NCBI GenBank assembly: GCA_016186905.1
Contig: JACPKS010000110.1
Span: 1 to 60,499, forward strand
DNA length: 60,499 nucleotides
Direction: 5' to 3'
DNA from: Deltaproteobacteria bacterium
GTDB lineage: Bacteria > Bdellovibrionota > UBA1018 > UBA923
Of the stretch, positions 43,206 through 53,307 are shown in pieces (the first letter of the stretch is position 1; each line of letters opens with the position of its first letter). A program made the translations under genes and the position numbers. The notes beneath the pieces were generated by a model, which did not search any database, had not been told where the DNA came from, and saw nothing but the letters and a program-made list of their open reading frames with translations.

Positions 43206-44729
43206 ATGGAAAACGGCAGCCGGAACAACGTCGAAAACAGCGGCCAGATTAATAGTCAGAGGAGTGGCGATCGCCCGGACAGCCGGCACGTTCCACCTCA
43301 AAACCTCGAAGCCGAGCGCTCGGTTATCGGCGCGCTCATGATCGACAACGCCGCTTTCCACAAGGTGCTCGACGTGGGGCTCGAGCCCGAGGATTTCTAC
43401 CGCGAATCGCACGGCCGCATCTTTGAGGCCATCAAGGACCTGCAGTCGCGCGGGCAGCCTGTCGACATCATCACTCTTGGCGACGCTCTCAAGAACCGCG
43501 GCACGATCGAACTGGTGGGCGGCCTTGCGTATCTCACGGGACTTTTCGAGGATTCCTACAGCAGCGCGCACGTCGTGCACTACTCGAAGATCGTCAAGGA
43601 GAAGGCGATTCTGCGGCGGCTGATCTCGGCGTCGTTCGATTTGGCGGGACGGGCGCACGACGGCGTCGAGGATATCGAGGAATTCCTCGACTTCGCCGAG
43701 AAGGCGATCTTCGACGTGACGGACTCCAAGATCAGGAATTCCTTCACTGAAATCAAACAGATCCTCATGGAGAACATGCATTCCATCCAGGAGCTCGCGG
43801 AAAAGAAAGTGAGCATCACGGGTCTTCCGACCGGTTTTACCGATCTCGACGAGAAGACGTCAGGGCTTCATCCCGGACAACTCGTCGTCATCGCCGGGCG
43901 TCCGGCGATGGGAAAAACCTCGTTTGCCCTCAATATCGCCGAAAACGCCGCGATCCAAGCCAAGGCATCGGTCGCCATATTCTCGCTCGAAATGTCGAAA
44001 GAGGAATTGGGATTCCGCTTTCTTACGAGCCTCGCGAAAGTGGATGCGTCCCGCCTCAAGGTCGGACGCCTGCAGGAGCGAGATTGGAAGGAGCTCGCGA
44101 AAGCGTCGAAAAAATTAAGCGAAACGAAGATTTTCATCGACGATACGCCGGCGCTTACGGTGCTTGAGATGCGTTCGCGTTGTCGCCGGCTTCTTTCCGA
44201 GCATGGGCTGAGCCTTGTCATCGTCGATTATCTGCAGCTCATGCGCGGAACGACCAAAGGCGGGAAGGCGGCCGACAGCCGCGAGCGGGAGATCTCGGAA
44301 ATCTCGAGATCGCTCAAGGCGCTCGCCAAAGAGCTTCGCGTTCCGGTCATCGCGCTCTCGCAGCTCAACCGCGGGCTTGAAGGCCGGCCCGACAAACGGC
44401 CGATGTTGAGCGATCTTCGCGAATCCGGCGCGATCGAGCAGGATGCCGATATCGTGGCGTTCGTGTACCGCGACGAGGTTTACAACCGCGACACTCAAGA
44501 CAAGAACATCGCCGAGATCATCGTGGCCAAACACCGCTCGGGCGGCGTCGGCGCGGTGAGACTGGTTTGGCAGCCGGAGTTCACGGTCTTCACGAATCTC
44601 GCGCACGACCATTATGCCGTGGAACGTCCGATGCCGGGCGCGACGTCAAGCGGCGGACCAGGCGACGAAGGTCCGCGCTCTGGTGGCGGGAGTTACCGCA
44701 AGGGCGGCCTCGATCTTCCCAATTTTTAG
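43206..44729 (+). CDS. dnaB: Replicative DNA helicase DnaB
   Basis: The 507-residue protein has the DnaB N-terminal domain (PPQNLEAERSVIGALMIDNA-type HVPPQNLEAERSVIGALM) and the RecA-like C-terminal motor. Walker A is AGRPAMGKTSFALN, followed by FSLEMSKEELGFR and Walker B LVIVDYLQLM. The arginine-finger region VIALSQLNRGLEGRPDKRP and a Gly/Ser-rich tail complete it. It unwinds DNA at the fork. It ends exactly where the convergent phasin-like gene ends. Confidence 0.96.
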   Translation: MENGSRNNVENSGQINSQRSGDRPDSRHVPPQNLEAERSVIGALMIDNAAFHKVLDVGLEPEDFYRESHGRIFEAIKDLQSRGQPVDIITLGDALKNRGTIELVGGLAYLTGLFEDSYSSAHVVHYSKIVKEKAILRRLISASFDLAGRAHDGVEDIEEFLDFAEKAIFDVTDSKIRNSFTEIKQILMENMHSIQELAEKKVSITGLPTGFTDLDEKTSGLHPGQLVVIAGRPAMGKTSFALNIAENAAIQAKASVAIFSLEMSKEELGFRFLTSLAKVDASRLKVGRLQERDWKELAKASKKLSETKIFIDDTPALTVLEMRSRCRRLLSEHGLSLVIVDYLQLMRGTTKGGKAADSREREISEISRSLKALAKELRVPVIALSQLNRGLEGRPDKRPMLSDLRESGAIEQDADIVAFVYRDEVYNRDTQDKNIAEIIVAKHRSGGVGAVRLVWQPEFTVFTNLAHDHYAVERPMPGATSSGGPGDEGPRSGGGSYRKGGLDLPNF

Positions 44730-45080
44730 TTATTCCGAAACGTCGGTCTTTCCGGATTTTTTTCGGGTTTTGTCAATCTGCGTGTGCAGCTCGGAGGCGA
44801 GATTCTCGATCTTTTTCTCGAGCGCGCGAACTTCCTCGCGCGTCGCAAGCCCGATTTTGCCGAGGTTTTTCACGATCTTTTCGTCGGTGAATTTCTTCGT
44901 GCGGCTCGCGACGGGAATCTCGATAAACGACTTGGCAAGCGAGATGCCCTCCTTCTGAAGCGAATCGAGAACGCGCAAAGAGTCTTTGGCTTGTCCTAGG
45001 ATTTTGTCGACACGCTGCTTGGCCTTGTCGAGGTTCACGTCCGTGAGGTTCTTGAGCTGATCCTTAAAGCTTGTCGGCAT
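44730..45080 (-). CDS. Phasin-like coiled-coil protein
   Basis: The 116-residue product is nearly all helical: LTDVNLDKAKQRVDKILGQA, then SLAKSFIEIPVASRTKKFTDE and EVRALEKKIENLASELHTQI with a basic tail. The pattern of phasin/PHA-granule-associated proteins and Phasin_2-type coiled coils fits. No PHA synthase gene is nearby, so a storage-granule role is only possible. Its stop is adjacent to the dnaB stop on the other strand. Confidence 0.6.
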   Translation of the reverse strand: MPTSFKDQLKNLTDVNLDKAKQRVDKILGQAKDSLRVLDSLQKEGISLAKSFIEIPVASRTKKFTDEKIVKNLGKIGLATREEVRALEKKIENLASELHTQIDKTRKKSGKTDVSE

Positions 45081-45260
45081 GGAGTTCTCCTAATTGCGGG
45101 TGGTATTGATCGAGCGATTTTTTGATCCTAGCGTCGCGCATTCGAACGCGCAATTTGCATTGCAGTAGCTGCTGCGCGGCGATGTGAGTTTGAACGGCAA
45201 AAACTGCCCGCTTTTCGCATGCGTGGCTTCTGTTATCCTGAACTGCAGGAGGACGAAGGA

Positions 45261-45776
45261 ATGTCCAAAATCTTGACTGCGCTGACCTCGATTTCCTGTC
45301 TGCTTTTCGCCATGGAAGGCGCCTGGGCTGCCACGCGCGGCTACTCCCGCATGTCGGAATACAGCGGTTCCCGCGCAACCGGCGGCATCGGTCACATGAC
45401 CGCCGATCTTTCCGCGCATTACGTGCGCGACACGCAGCCAGACGGGCTGACCGACACCGCCGCCCGCTTGAGTCTCGGGGGAATGTTCGCGACTTGGATC
45501 GGGCTCGATCTCGTTGGCATGTTCGCGACGAAGTCGAAAGATTATCTCGTCGGCACCGATCTTCGGCTCACTCCCACGGAATGGTTTTTCGTCAAAGGCG
45601 GACTCGGCTCTTACGCCGACAAGAAAACGCGCGAATTCAAGAGCACGCCGCTTGCGGGCGCGGGGATCAACGCGGGTCTGGGCGATGGTTATTACCTCGT
45701 TTCGGAGTTCACGTATTTCGACCGCGCGACTCGCAAGAACGTCACGTTCGGCGCCGGCGTTGGGATGACGTTTTAG
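45261..45776 (+). CDS. Small secreted outer-membrane beta-barrel-like protein
   Basis: The product is about 171 residues with a signal peptide (MSKILTALTSISCLLFAMEGAWA). The rest alternates short amphipathic strands (HMTADLSAHYV, LSLGGMFATWIGLDLVGMFATKS, YLVGTDLRLTPTEWFFVKGGLG) and ends with aromatic F (GAGVGMTF). This is the C-terminal signature of outer-membrane beta-barrels of eight strands. AGGAGGACGAAGGA precedes the ATG, a strong site. Exact family is not recognised. Confidence 0.7.
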   Translation: MSKILTALTSISCLLFAMEGAWAATRGYSRMSEYSGSRATGGIGHMTADLSAHYVRDTQPDGLTDTAARLSLGGMFATWIGLDLVGMFATKSKDYLVGTDLRLTPTEWFFVKGGLGSYADKKTREFKSTPLAGAGINAGLGDGYYLVSEFTYFDRATRKNVTFGAGVGMTF

Positions 45777-45874
45777 TTCGAAATAAGTACCCAAAACTAA
45801 AGAGAAATTATTTTCTCGCATCGCGTTGAATCTCTGGATTTTACGTCGTTGGAAGTGTATATTTTCGCGGACTT

Positions 45875-48800
45875 ATGTTCAAAAGGCCTCACAGAAATGT
45901 GTTTTTTCTTTTCGCCATCGCCTCCGCGATGGCGTGTCCTGCATGCTCGCCGTCGATCTTCACGGGCGATTCGAAAAACGACGCCAAACTTGAGTCGGGA
46001 AGCTTCAACAAAGATTGCTTCGGCATGGACCTCGCGCATGAAACTCTCGACAGCGCCTCGGCGCGCGCGCTCGTGCATTGTCTGAATTCCAACGGATCGA
46101 TCGGCGCGGTCGAGCGTCTGACCGACAAGATGACCGACGCGCAGCTCGGAAGCGTGGTCGCGGTTTTGAACGAGCAGGTGTTGCTCGACAAGAAACGCAT
46201 CAAGAATATCGATGAGTCGATCGCGCAGATGGATGCCGACGGTTCGTTGGACCGCCTGATGACCGCGCTCTCTCGCATGCTTTCAAGCCGTCACTTCGTG
46301 CGTGGAGCCTCGCGTGTTCTCCACGAGATGTTCGATGCTGATTCGCTTCCCGCGCTGGAAGTTCTCGCGCGTGAAATGTCGGATGGGGCCGGACCGCGCG
46401 CGAACCTCGCCCGCGCCTTGGAGGGTGTCGCGCGCGGCACGGGGCTTGAGTCGTGGCGCGAGATGGCGAGTGGGCTTAAACTTTCGGTTCCGCTCGGCCG
46501 GCCGGGACTGCGCCTTCTTTCGGATCGTTTTCTTGAATACGCGCAGGCGAAGATCCGCGAGCCGCGGCCGACGGGCTCGCTGCTCATGGCGGGGATCGCC
46601 GATGGTTCGCTTCTCGAGGGGTTCCGCCATTTTTTCAGCGCGCATTCCGAGGGTGGCGCGCCGCTTACGGTCGGCCATCAGGTTCAAGCTTTCGAGCAGC
46701 TCGTGCGGTTCCTCAATCTCGAGCGCAAAGACGACGTGCTTTTCAAGCTCACGCGGTTTTTGGCGGCGCTGGACCGGCCGATCCGCTGCATGGGCGGCAC
46801 GAAAGAAATTCCAAACGGGGGGCGTTACCTGATCCGGCAGTTTCTGGATGCCGCAGGCCCTGGTACCGACCTTTTACGGGCGCCGTTCGAGAAAATCCGC
46901 GAGGAGATGTTGAAGCTGAAACTCGCGGGAACGGTCTGCGAGCTTCCGGAGGGGTTCGGCGATCTGATGGTTCTTCTCGAAGCCTTCGCGAGTTACCGCG
47001 AGACCGCGAGCGACGGCGCGGTGATCGAGCGGCGTCCGCTCGTGACGGTGATCGAATTCCTGCGATCGATCGAAGTTTCGGATCGGCTCTCGGATCGGCT
47101 TTCGCAGCGGGCGGGTTCCACCGAGGAAGGCCCGTACAGCGGCTTTCTGCTCGGTCTTTTCGGGGACCGTTCGCCGGTCAATGCGTACGCGAACCTCGCC
47201 GACGCGGCCGGCGAGCTTTCGAGAAAAGACCGGCGTTTCATCGCGAACCTGCTTTATTTTTTGAATGCCACCCTTGGAAATGAAGCGGGAAGCGGGACGG
47301 ACGGCGTGCGGAACGCGGCGCGCGCGTTGATCGCGCGGAGAGCGGAGCTCAACGGCCGCAGCGCGTATGACGCGCTCACGGGCGCGATGCTCAAGATCTC
47401 GAAGGATTCGTTTCATGAATTTCTCCTTGGAGTGAGCGAACAGGTCGATGCCGAGAATGAGGTGCTGGCGCCACTCGCGAAAGAGACGCGCAACGCGCTC
47501 TTGATGAACGACGTGAACCCGATCGTCGAAGCGCTGTTCGCGGTCATGAAAAACGCGGCTGCCCACCGCGCTTTTTTTGAGACGATGTTTTCGGTTGCCG
47601 GAAGCGATGAGTTCGAAGATGCGGCCGGGCTGGCTTCCCGAATGGCGGCCAACGGAAATCTGAAGGAACTGCTCCGGGGATTTTTCGGGTTGTTTCGCCA
47701 CTCGGCGCGCGGAGCGGCAAGTTCTCCGCGTACGCTTGCCGTTCCCGAGCTTTCGGCCATCGCGCGCACGCTCGACAAAAGCGCGTCGCGCGAAGCCGCT
47801 TGGAAGCCGCTTCCGGTTTACTGGCCGCGCCGGTCGGATCAGGATCGGGTGCGCGCGTGCCAGATGCTCGACTTCGATCTCGATCTCGCGCGTACGACTG
47901 ATCCGCGTTGGGCCGGGCAGGTGCAATCGCTTGCCGCGTGCTTGAACGCCGAGGACCGCTATCCGGAATTCATGGAATTCGCCGCCGAAGCGACCGATCC
48001 GAAGAAACCCGTCGCGCGCGGAAAGCCGCTCGCCGCGTTTTTGACGGATCTGATCTCGGATTTGCTCCGCGGTGAGCGCCGGACGAAAGCATATGACGAG
48101 CTGAGCGACTACCTGATGTCGCAAGGATCCGCGGCGGACGTTCGAGCGTTGCAAACGGCACTTGGATTTTTTCTGAATTCGCACGGCACGGATGCGGCGC
48201 CGGCGCGCGAGCTCTTCCGCGTTCTCGCCGCTCTCGGAGACCGCGATCTTGAGGGCGTGCAGGCGATTTTAGAGAGCATGTCGGCTGCGCTGGTGGATCC
48301 CGCGACGAAAAAAGCCGACCGGCGGTTCGCGCAGGCGGTCGCGTTGCTGAAACGCGCCGCCGAAAAGAGCGATAAAGCGCCTGCGGTTCCCGCGATTCCC
48401 GATGAGGCGCGCGTGCGAAGCGAGCTTGTCGCGGCGATGCGTGAGCATGAGGTCGCGTCAGGCCCGCGCGCCAACGGGCCCGAAACCGTTTCCGAAGCTG
48501 TCATCGCCCGCAAGATCGACGCGTACCTGCACTCGAGCCGATCCGGCGTTCCTCGCTTCAATTACTCCAACGCCGCGGAATTCAAGCGCCTGCTTAAGCC
48601 CGGGCTCGATCGGCTCTCGGATTCGGCCACGCGCGTTCTGGAGCGCACGCTCGAGTTTTTCGAGACGCTCGACGGAAATCCGTACACGCCCCAGTGGCTT
48701 GAGGGCTGGTTTCATCGCATGAGCGGCGAAGTTCACGCGATTCCTTATTATTTTCCGGGTAAAATTCCAGGAAAATCCTCGCCTGAAGTCATCCTCGCCA

Positions 48801-50272
48801 ACGACTTCGATCTTCTCGAGCTCATCGCGCGCGATGCCGACTTCAGCCTGCGCGAGATGGGCCAGCCGTTCGGATTCATTTTGGAAAAACCTTCCGCGAA
48901 TTTCATCGTGAAATATTTTTCGCTTCTCGCCCAAAGCGGCGAGCAAGGCGAGCAAAAGAGCGGGAAGCTTCGCGCATTCGTCGAGCGGACCGAAGCCGAC
49001 TTTGAGCGCTGTTATCGGATTTCGTCGAGCGGCATCAGCGCGCCGATCGTGAACGCCGAAGTTCGGCGCAGGATGTACAATCTCAAGGCCGTGTTGCCGG
49101 TGCTTCGCCGGATGCTCGAGCGCGGCGATCTCGGAGTGCTTCGCGACCTTTTTCTGTCGGCATTGCGCGCGACTCCACGCGGGAAATGGAACGACTATCG
49201 CCGCGAGGTGAACAGCCTTGCCGCCGTGGTCGATATCGCGGAGTTCGGGCTGCTTCGAAGCGTGGGCCCGCTTGTCTGGCAGAGGGCCGGCGACGGCGAA
49301 GTGCGGCCGGTCCCCGTCGCGGGCCTGCTCGACCTGCTCTCGCGGCTTGCGTACGTGAAGAAAGACGGCCGGCGGGTTCCCAACCATGATGCGCGGGCGA
49401 TGCTCGATTTTCTTTTGCGCAGGGATATGCGAGCGGATGCGGCTGATCCCGCGGCATTTGACGCACGGTACGCGCTTTTGGGCGGCGTGATCGACGCCTT
49501 TTTCGCGATCGAAGACGCGGAGGCAAAACGTCATGCATCGTACGCGTTTTTTAATCTCGTGCGTGAAATGGAAGCGCTCGCCCCGGACGCGCGGCTTTCT
49601 GAAAAATTGATATCGATACTTGCCGCGGCATTTGGAAACATCGAAGGAGCCGAGTGGCTGCGCCGGCATGCGGATGTTTTTCAAACCGTCCTGGGCCGGG
49701 CTGAAGGCGCGCGTTTTCTGACGGCGCTCCACGAAACCGCGCTTGAAAATTCGCGTGCTGAGTTTCACGGCCTTGCGGCCGTGTGTGCCCGCGCCGTGGA
49801 TCGGCTTGCGTCGCGGCCAGGGAAAGTCGATGCCGCGATCCATTTCTTGACCGGCTTGGAAAATAACCGCGACGGATCGTGGGCCGCTTTCCGCGGCGCG
49901 ATAATGCGGCTTCAGCAAGATCCGGCCTGGGCCGGTTTTCGGGCGCGCGGGATAGACGGGCTTGGCACGCGGTTCGTGGATTGGATATCCAACACACGGA
50001 TGAGCCTTCCGCTCAAGCTTCAGGAATTTGCGGCGCGAAACGTCGACAGCGGCAGCTTTCTCGACCTGATTCGCTTTATCGGGCGCGAGTCGAAGGTGCC
50101 CGCCTCGCCGGACGGACTTTACGAGAAGATCCGATTTTTAGGAGAGCCCAAGTACGTCGACGGCTTGCAAGATTTTCTGACGCGCGTGCGCGTCGGGGTT
50201 GTGGATGTCGGCGTCGTGGATCTTTCTGCCCCGTCTTCAATTCAGCCAGCCTCTTCGCAATTTCCCCATTAA
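45875..50272 (+). CDS. Giant lipoprotein, 1465 residues, likely alpha-solenoid
   Basis: The product has a signal with probable lipobox MACPAC (about residues 20-24) and then more than 1400 residues of almost pure helix. It has repeating amphipathic units such as LRLLSDRFLEYAQAKI, ALEVLAREMSDGAG, LAPLAKETRNALLMND and VLPVLRRMLERGDLGVL. I recognise no named domain. Conserved-looking Cys and Trp residues occur sparsely. It lies directly before the moxR-bat operon on the same strand, 48 bp from moxR, but an extended -10 promoter sits between, so it need not be one operon. A cell-envelope scaffold is possible; this is inference. Confidence 0.8.
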   Translation: MFKRPHRNVFFLFAIASAMACPACSPSIFTGDSKNDAKLESGSFNKDCFGMDLAHETLDSASARALVHCLNSNGSIGAVERLTDKMTDAQLGSVVAVLNEQVLLDKKRIKNIDESIAQMDADGSLDRLMTALSRMLSSRHFVRGASRVLHEMFDADSLPALEVLAREMSDGAGPRANLARALEGVARGTGLESWREMASGLKLSVPLGRPGLRLLSDRFLEYAQAKIREPRPTGSLLMAGIADGSLLEGFRHFFSAHSEGGAPLTVGHQVQAFEQLVRFLNLERKDDVLFKLTRFLAALDRPIRCMGGTKEIPNGGRYLIRQFLDAAGPGTDLLRAPFEKIREEMLKLKLAGTVCELPEGFGDLMVLLEAFASYRETASDGAVIERRPLVTVIEFLRSIEVSDRLSDRLSQRAGSTEEGPYSGFLLGLFGDRSPVNAYANLADAAGELSRKDRRFIANLLYFLNATLGNEAGSGTDGVRNAARALIARRAELNGRSAYDALTGAMLKISKDSFHEFLLGVSEQVDAENEVLAPLAKETRNALLMNDVNPIVEALFAVMKNAAAHRAFFETMFSVAGSDEFEDAAGLASRMAANGNLKELLRGFFGLFRHSARGAASSPRTLAVPELSAIARTLDKSASREAAWKPLPVYWPRRSDQDRVRACQMLDFDLDLARTTDPRWAGQVQSLAACLNAEDRYPEFMEFAAEATDPKKPVARGKPLAAFLTDLISDLLRGERRTKAYDELSDYLMSQGSAADVRALQTALGFFLNSHGTDAAPARELFRVLAALGDRDLEGVQAILESMSAALVDPATKKADRRFAQAVALLKRAAEKSDKAPAVPAIPDEARVRSELVAAMREHEVASGPRANGPETVSEAVIARKIDAYLHSSRSGVPRFNYSNAAEFKRLLKPGLDRLSDSATRVLERTLEFFETLDGNPYTPQWLEGWFHRMSGEVHAIPYYFPGKIPGKSSPEVILANDFDLLELIARDADFSLREMGQPFGFILEKPSANFIVKYFSLLAQSGEQGEQKSGKLRAFVERTEADFERCYRISSSGISAPIVNAEVRRRMYNLKAVLPVLRRMLERGDLGVLRDLFLSALRATPRGKWNDYRREVNSLAAVVDIAEFGLLRSVGPLVWQRAGDGEVRPVPVAGLLDLLSRLAYVKKDGRRVPNHDARAMLDFLLRRDMRADAADPAAFDARYALLGGVIDAFFAIEDAEAKRHASYAFFNLVREMEALAPDARLSEKLISILAAAFGNIEGAEWLRRHADVFQTVLGRAEGARFLTALHETALENSRAEFHGLAAVCARAVDRLASRPGKVDAAIHFLTGLENNRDGSWAAFRGAIMRLQQDPAWAGFRARGIDGLGTRFVDWISNTRMSLPLKLQEFAARNVDSGSFLDLIRFIGRESKVPASPDGLYEKIRFLGEPKYVDGLQDFLTRVRVGVVDVGVVDLSAPSSIQPASSQFPH

Positions 50273-50282
50273 ACCGATCCTT

Positions 50283-50291
50283 TGCTATAAT
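50283..50291 (+). promoter_or_regulatory. Extended -10 promoter of the moxR-bat operon
   Basis: TGCTATAAT at 50283-50291 has an extended TGn and a consensus TATAAT. No good -35 box is seen, which is typical of extended -10 promoters. moxR starts 30 bp further on, after GGAAGGGGG. Confidence 0.6.
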
Positions 50292-50320
50292 TTTCTGACA
50301 GCAAGGAAGGGGGAACGCTC

Positions 50321-51310
50321 ATGGCTATTGACGTTAACGCGCTCACCGAACGCGTCCGCGCGCAGTCGAGGTTCACGGCCGATTTGACCCGCGAAGTCTC
50401 TGAAGTCGTCGTCGGCCAAAAGACGATGGTCGAGCGCATTCTCATGGCGCTTCTCTGCGACGGTCACATTCTGCTCGAGGGATTTCCCGGGCTCGCGAAG
50501 ACGCTGACGATCAAGACCGTCGCCGACGCGATCTCGGTGGATTTTCAGCGCGTGCAGTTCACGCCCGATCTTCTTCCCGCCGACCTGATCGGCACCGTGA
50601 TCTACAACCAGAAAACCGGCGAGTTCGCGCCAAGACTCGGTCCCATCCACTCCAACATCATCCTCGCCGACGAGATCAACCGCGCGCCCGCGAAAGTGCA
50701 AAGCGCGCTGCTCGAGGCGATGGCCGAAAAGCAGGTTACGATCGCCGATCGCACGTACAAGCTGAGCGACCCGTTCATCGTGCTTGCCACGCAGAATCCG
50801 ATCGAGCAGGAGGGAACGTACCCTTTGCCGGAAGCGCAGATGGACCGCTTCATGTTCAAGGTGAAGGTGGCGTATCCGAGCGTTAGCGAAGAAAAGACGA
50901 TCCTGGACCGCATGACGTCGTTTCACTCCCCGAAGGCGAAAAAAGTCGTGGGCTCCGACGTGATTCTCGCGGCCCGCGAAGTCGTCACGAACATTTACAT
51001 GGACGAGAAGATCAAGGACTACATTCTTTCGATCGTATTCGCGAGCCGCTTTCCCGAGAAGTACGGCCTCTCGGATCTCAAGGGGATGATCTATATCGGC
51101 GGAAGTCCGCGCGCGACGATCTATCTCGCGAAGGCCGCGCGCGCTTCGGCGTTTCTGGCGGGCCGCGGATTCGTGACTCCCGAAGACATCAAGACGATCG
51201 CGTACGACGTGCTTCGCCACCGTATTCTCGTGACGTACGAGGCGGAAGCCGATGAGATCACGAGCGACGCGATCGTCAAGCGCATCCTGGACCGCATCGA
51301 GGTTCCGTAG
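50321..51310 (+). CDS. moxR: MoxR-family AAA+ ATPase
   Basis: The 329-residue protein has Walker A HILLEGFPGLAKTLTI near residues 48-63, Walker B NIILADEINRAPAKVQSALLEAM, sensor ATQNPIEQEGTYPLPEAQMDRF and an arginine finger region. MoxR proteins act as chaperones for von Willebrand factor A proteins encoded beside them. The order moxR-DUF58-batD-like-batA-batBC fits the Bacteroides aerotolerance (Bat) operon type. Confidence 0.94.
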   Translation: MAIDVNALTERVRAQSRFTADLTREVSEVVVGQKTMVERILMALLCDGHILLEGFPGLAKTLTIKTVADAISVDFQRVQFTPDLLPADLIGTVIYNQKTGEFAPRLGPIHSNIILADEINRAPAKVQSALLEAMAEKQVTIADRTYKLSDPFIVLATQNPIEQEGTYPLPEAQMDRFMFKVKVAYPSVSEEKTILDRMTSFHSPKAKKVVGSDVILAAREVVTNIYMDEKIKDYILSIVFASRFPEKYGLSDLKGMIYIGGSPRATIYLAKAARASAFLAGRGFVTPEDIKTIAYDVLRHRILVTYEAEADEITSDAIVKRILDRIEVP

Positions 51311-51331
51311 AGCAGAGGAGGACTCGCACCG

Positions 51332-52231
51332 ATGGCCAACGGCGGCGCCGTCAAAACCCGCTCCGAGGAAATCCTGCGCCGGGTTCGGCGGATCGAGATC
51401 TCCACCCGCAAGATCGTCGATACGATGCTCTCGGGGCAGTACCACACGCGTTTTAAGGGGCAGGGGATGCAGTTCTCCGATTTCCGCGAGTACACTCCGG
51501 GCGATGATATCCGCCACATCGACTGGAAAGTGACGGCGCGCACGCAGTCGGCGCACATCCGCAAGTATGAAGAAGAACGTGACCTCACCGTGTATCTTCT
51601 GGTCGACGTGAGCGCGAGCGGCATCTTCGGCTCGGTCAAAAAAAGCAAAATCGACGCTCTCGCCGAAGTCTGCGCGCTGCTTTCGTTCGCGGCCGTGAAA
51701 AACAACGACCGCGTCGGCCTCATCACGTTCGCGGGCGACGTCGTCAAGCACGTGCGGCCCAAAAAGGGCCAGGCCCATGCGATGCGCCTCGTGACGGAGC
51801 TGCTTCACCAGCCGCCGGTTTCCGGCGGGACGAACATCAAGGCGGCGCTTGAGTACATGGCCGAGGTCGCGAAACACTCGTGCGTCGCGTTTCTCGCGAG
51901 CGATTTTTTCGACAAGGACTACGAGAAGGCGCTTCGCCGCGTTTCGCGCCGGCACGACGTCATCGGCCTGCGGATGCGCGACCCCCGCGAGGCTTCCGTG
52001 CCCAAGTTAGGAACGGTCGAGCTGGAAGACGCCGAGTCGGGCGAGCTTTTTTGGGTGAACACCTCGTCGTATCCGTTTCAGGAAAGCGTTCGAAAGGAGT
52101 CGGCCGCGTTTGAAAAGGAGCTCGACGAGATCTGCTCGCGAACCGCGATGGACCGGCTCGACCTCTGGACGAACGAGGATTACTTCGCCAAGGTCGTTGC
52201 GTATTTTCGCGTGAGGAAGAGAAGGAAATGA
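51332..52231 (+). CDS. DUF58-domain protein of the Bat operon
   Basis: The 299-residue protein has the DUF58 signature YHTRFKGQGMQFSDFREYTPGDDIRHIDWKVTART, then a VWA-like MIDAS stretch YLLVDVSASGIFGS. It lacks a membrane anchor, unlike BatA/B. Such proteins are partners of MoxR. It overlaps the next gene by four bases (52228-52231). Confidence 0.92.
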   Translation: MANGGAVKTRSEEILRRVRRIEISTRKIVDTMLSGQYHTRFKGQGMQFSDFREYTPGDDIRHIDWKVTARTQSAHIRKYEEERDLTVYLLVDVSASGIFGSVKKSKIDALAEVCALLSFAAVKNNDRVGLITFAGDVVKHVRPKKGQAHAMRLVTELLHQPPVSGGTNIKAALEYMAEVAKHSCVAFLASDFFDKDYEKALRRVSRRHDVIGLRMRDPREASVPKLGTVELEDAESGELFWVNTSSYPFQESVRKESAAFEKELDEICSRTAMDRLDLWTNEDYFAKVVAYFRVRKRRK

Positions 52232-53307
52232 AAGCACACGCCGCGACAGCGGCGCTCTTTTTTCTCTTTGCCGGAAGCGTTGACGCGCAAACGTCGCCGC
52301 AATCGCAAACGATCACCGGCGAGCGGCCGGCAGCGCCGCGGGCATCGACGACGCTTAAGATTCAAACGATCGGCACCGCGAAAGAAGGCGGAAATCCCAC
52401 CGCGGGCGACGTCGTGGCGCTCGAAGTGATACCGCCAAGCGACGCGCAGTCTGCGTCGCCGGCTTTCGCGGGTGAGCTTGAGAAGGCACCCGTGGAATGG
52501 GGAAGCGGCCGCGTGCTTTGGTGGAAGCCCTATGATGCCGCGACCGGAAAAATTCTCGTCGGTCTCACGACCTACGCGCCCGGCCCGTTCGAGATCAAGC
52601 CGATTCCGTTTGTCGCGCCGTCAGGCGCGCCAGGTACGGCGCCGTTAGGCGCGCCAGTGTTCGAGACCGAGCCGCGGAGCGTGGAGTTCGCGCAGGTCGA
52701 GCCCAAGAAAGAAGAAGACGACGTTTACCCGCCGCGGCCCGTTTCTCTGCCCGCGTGGGTTTGGGTCGCGGGAAGTCTCGTGGGCCTGTTTTCGGCGCTC
52801 GCGGCGCTGTGGGCGCTCTCGCGCTGGAATCGCAAGAAGCGCCGGCTTGAACCCGCAAGGCCCGCTGTACCCCTGCTTTCTCCGATCGAGGAATTCGAAA
52901 AAACGCGCCGTGAGACGGACCATAAGAAATTTCTGGATGCCGGCCGCTTCAAGCCGCACACCTTCACGCTGAGCGACGCCGCGAAACGGTTTCTCGCGCG
53001 AGCTTATCGCATCGCCGCCGAAGAGATGACGACGCGCGAGCTCAAAGACGCGCTCGGGGGGCTCGCGACCGCGGGAAAATTTTCGAAAACGCTCGTCGAA
53101 CAATGGAGCGCGGTCTTCGATGAGATGGACGTCACGAAGTTCACCGATCAGGTTCCGCAGCTCGATCGGGCGCGCGATCTTTCGGCGCGCTTGGCCGCGC
53201 TGGCAGCGGCCACGTGGAGAGCGAGCCCCGTTGCGCGCGAGCTGCGGGATCTCCAGCAGAACCGGCCAGACAGCACGCTAAAGCCGGAGCCGGAGCCGTC
53301 GCCGTGA
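52228..53307 (+). CDS. BatD-like membrane protein
   Basis: The 359-residue protein has a signal peptide (MKAHAATAALFFLFAGSVDA), a beta-rich periplasmic part to about residue 165, a helix near residues 173-195 (WVWVAGSLVGLFSALAALWAL) and a cytoplasmic helical region. This layout and position fit BatD/DUF4381-type proteins. It overlaps its neighbours by four bases on both sides, so the whole set is translated as a unit. Sequence conservation of the periplasmic part is weak. Confidence 0.7.
   Translation: MKAHAATAALFFLFAGSVDAQTSPQSQTITGERPAAPRASTTLKIQTIGTAKEGGNPTAGDVVALEVIPPSDAQSASPAFAGELEKAPVEWGSGRVLWWKPYDAATGKILVGLTTYAPGPFEIKPIPFVAPSGAPGTAPLGAPVFETEPRSVEFAQVEPKKEEDDVYPPRPVSLPAWVWVAGSLVGLFSALAALWALSRWNRKKRRLEPARPAVPLLSPIEEFEKTRRETDHKKFLDAGRFKPHTFTLSDAAKRFLARAYRIAAEEMTTRELKDALGGLATAGKFSKTLVEQWSAVFDEMDVTKFTDQVPQLDRARDLSARLAALAAATWRASPVARELRDLQQNRPDSTLKPEPEPSP

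Noticed and set aside
46874..49918. Long antisense frames within the giant lipoprotein gene
   Set aside because: The sense frame has a lipobox and continuous coding pattern; the antisense frames are Arg/His-rich shadows.
50285..51955. A 556-codon open frame opposite moxR and the DUF58 gene
   Set aside because: Both sense genes carry complete motifs, so this is a shadow frame.
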